This document shows positions 62,390 through 64,000 of a DNA stretch of 64,000 nt, one piece after another; position 1 is the first letter of the stretch, and each line of letters starts with the position of its first letter. Source of the DNA: Mycoplasma haemofelis str. Langford 1 (GTDB taxonomy: Bacteria > Bacillota_I > Bacilli_A > Mycoplasmatales > Mycoplasmoidaceae); contig NC_014970.1 of assembly GCF_000200735.1 (NCBI RefSeq), positions 372,001 to 436,000 of the forward strand. The letters run 5' to 3'. The notes beneath the pieces were generated by a model. That model was not told the DNA's origin. It made no database searches and saw only the letters and a list, made by a program, of their open reading frames with translations. The translations under genes were made by a program, and so were the position numbers.

Positions 62390-62830
62390 ATGTCTTGGGT
62401 AATGCCATTTGTATCGGTGGGATTGGGTTCTGTTGCTGGAGGCGCAGCAGGTATGGCTTATGTACATAAGATGCCTAGAACTATGAGAACTAGATTGGAA
62501 GCTAAAGGGTTAATGCCTCTTAAGGATGCTGATGATTTAATTTGATACAAGAGAGTCTTTAAGAAGTTTCATAACCAAATAAAGAAGGATATCCCTGAGC
62601 TTAATGGAATAGCTCATGACACTATTGAAGGAGATATTACTAGGAACTATCCTTATGCTATTCACTTGAGAACTTGATGCAGCGAGAATTTAGAGAAGAA
62701 TTGAATATTTATGACTCCCAATATGAGAGAGAAGATTAAAGATTACTGTGTTAGATATCCTGAGGAAGTATTGGAGTCTGAGAAGGCTTCTTCTCAAGCT
62801 GGAGCATGAAAAGAAGAACGTAGTTCTTAA
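62390..62830 (+). CDS. Single-module family A-like protein
   Basis: 146 aa, ATG at 62390. Anchor at about 5-25, RTRLEAKGLMPLKDADDLIW, YKRVFKKFHNQIKKDI, LRTWCSENLEKNWIF, IKDYCVRYPEEVLE. Two Cys, then a short charged tail in place of module 2, which supports the module as an independent unit. Confidence 0.86.
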
Positions 62831-62886
62831 GAGATAGGGGTCGGGAATTAAAAGAGAGAGTTATCACCCTTAAAGAAATACAGATC

Positions 62887-63498
62887 ATGTCATATAAATT
62901 GATGGGGGCGGCCGCCTTGACGGGCACTGCAGGCGCTACTGGTTTAGTTGTTGCCAATAAGGAAAAGATATTTGGAAAGTCTAGAACCTTATCTGATGAT
63001 CTTAAAGATAAGGGATATCGTCTTGTTTCTGGAGTTAGCGACATAGCGAAAAGAAATGCTGTTCTTGCAGAGAAGTTGAAGGGTTATCAAGCCGAGAGTA
63101 ATTCTTCCCATGAGTTTAAGGGAAAGCCGAAGTCTTCCATGACTGCCGACACTCTCTTAAGTTCTTGTCGGGGATTGGAGAAATCGAGTGATTATGAAGA
63201 TGTGCTTTCCACATTTAAGAGGTGATGTGTTCTAGATTTCAAAGATGTTTTAGTTACTGTCGGCGAAAGAACAGTCATAACTGATACTGGAACAGATGGA
63301 ACTAATTGGAAACAGTCTTTAAATACCCATAGAGCACAGATGAAATCTGTGATTGAGGGGGTTACAGATGCCACTTCCGATAATGATCAATGGAAGAAGG
63401 TAAAGTCATGGTGTGATGGGAGATTATCAGTCCATTACTCTAACGACTCCAAAGAGGATTTTGACAGGGCAGAGAAGTGATGCTTATCTGCTAATTAG
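62887..63498 (+). CDS. Family A protein, cassette copy 2, first gene
   Basis: 203 aa, ATG at 62887. Same 35-residue start as 58235-58858, then LSSCRGLEKSSDYEDV, FKRWCVLDFKDVLVTVGER, VKSWCDGRLSVHYSND, AEKWCLSAN. Shorter Ser-rich loop in module 2 than copy 1. Confidence 0.9.
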
Positions 63499-63509
63499 CT
63501 ATATTTGGA

Positions 63510-64000
63510 ATGCCCACTACTTCTGTAAAAGCTGCAATGTCAGCCCTTGGTGCTTCGGGTGCGGGTCTTGGCGGGTATGGAATTTACCATCTCGCTTCTC
63601 AAGGGGAAACAATTAGAGAGAGGATAATCTCTTCTTTGGAGGATAAGAAGAAGAGATTTCTTGGGAAGGGGGATTCCGAATGATCCGGACTATCTTCTAA
63701 GTACACTTCTCTTCAAAATAAGCCTAAGAAGAATGGTTCAGAGGACTTGTCATTCTCCGAAATTCCTGAGTGATGCGAGAGGAGTTCTGCTGAGAAGTAT
63801 TCCGATGATAAGAAAGCTCTCTACAGTCAAGTCTTAACCTTCTGTTTCTTCAATACAAATACTCTACTCTCTAATATTGACTCAGGAGCTCTTAAATCCT
63901 CAGAAGGAGAAGATCATACCGATTGGCAGAATGCTTGAAATCTTTACAACCAAGATTCCACCAAGGCAGCCAATAAGCTCAACATAACGGATAGCAGTGT
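63510..64000 (+). CDS. Family A protein, cassette copy 2, second gene (3' end outside window)
   Basis: At least 163 codons, ATG at 63510. Anchor at about 8-26, ETIRERIISSLEDKKKRFLG, FSEIPEWCERSSAEKYSD, LTFCFFNTNTLLSN. Paralog of 58862-59494. UGA Trp at SEWSGL, EWCERS and NAWNLY. Open to the right edge. Confidence 0.87.

Noticed and set aside
1-64000. Apparent mass of TGA-truncated genes or pseudogenes under the standard code
   Set aside because: With UGA = Trp nearly all become full length with conserved motifs at the UGA positions; TGA-TGT replaces TGG-TGT in the same motif of paralogs.
1-64000. tRNA, rRNA or other structured RNA genes
   Set aside because: No cloverleaf-like or rRNA-like sequence noticed in the short intergenic gaps, almost all under 185 bp; a covariance-model search would be decisive.

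Overview
The window looks like a chromosomal segment of a haemotropic mycoplasma, most like Mycoplasma haemofelis or M. haemocanis. TGA must be read as Trp (genetic code 4): almost every long frame is cut by TGA under the standard code and becomes a complete gene under code 4, and TGA-TGT and TGG-TGT alternate at the same conserved Trp-Cys motif of related proteins. The content is an unbroken, dense array of about 100 paralogous genes with one short N-terminal hydrophobic anchor each. There is no housekeeping gene, tRNA, rRNA, transposase or CRISPR array. That is what is known of the accessory part of feline/canine haemoplasma genomes. All coordinates below were rebuilt by hand with UGA = Trp; all functions are inferred.

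Families (names used below, defined here). Family A ('WC-module' proteins, mostly 190-227 aa): N-terminal anchor rich in Gly/Ala, then modules of about 90-100 aa, each with one Cys in a helix-like LK-x-WC segment and a second in an xYC/xWC segment. Usual proteins have two modules (4 Cys); 27818-28514, 30022-31641 and 62390-62830 have one (2 Cys); 29159-30025, 31743-32627 and 34567-35439 have three (6 Cys). Subtypes are named from the centre: VVP type (RRWCVVP), SKT type (DFKxYCSKTNKD or YCSFNNxDKI), YCT type (YCTxxxxDKL), SSI type (LKLQWxEEFKSDK), FT type (WCVxxxS/T-SxxxKL), WK type (WKxxWxxYK). Family B (140-190 aa): anchor, acidic linker, C-x-I-Y strand, a second Cys, and a C-terminal VYV-x-W-x-Y segment. 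Family C (about 295-300 aa): anchor plus a long Cys-free helical body. Family D: anchor plus very acidic Glu/Asp/Ser/Gly-rich proteins. Families E and F: two small paralogous pairs near 21.7-24.5 kb.

Layout. 0-20.9 kb: long runs of family A, mostly minus strand, start and stop codons overlapping by 1 bp (TAATG/TAGTG), broken by single plus-strand genes at 7911 (family B), 14638 and 19827. 20.5-24.5 kb: families E/F and a possible gene remnant. 24.6-28.5 kb: a 627-bp inverted duplication enclosing one gene, then single-module genes. 28.6-38.4 kb: three-module, acidic and small genes in a nearly palindromic arrangement. 38.4-41.7 kb: six tandem family B genes, three of them frameshifted. 41.8-53.5 kb: family A again. 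53.5-61.4 kb: family C genes interleaved with family A, then a repeated two-gene cassette to the end of the window.

Most interesting signal: four genes carry short tandem repeats whose copy number sets the reading frame and all four are out of frame here. Two neighbouring family B genes have an octamer (GAGTCTAA or GAGTCTGA, minus strand) at three copies, where two would give a full-length protein. Two family C genes have an 11-mer (AAAGACAATTT) at three and zero full copies, where one would give a full-length protein. In all four cases adjusting the repeat restores the exact frame to the real stop. Four further genes have single-base frameshifts. Together with an inverted duplication, near-identical patches between paralogs and a G9 tract beside a start codon, this is a plausible on/off and recombination system for surface proteins of a blood parasite.
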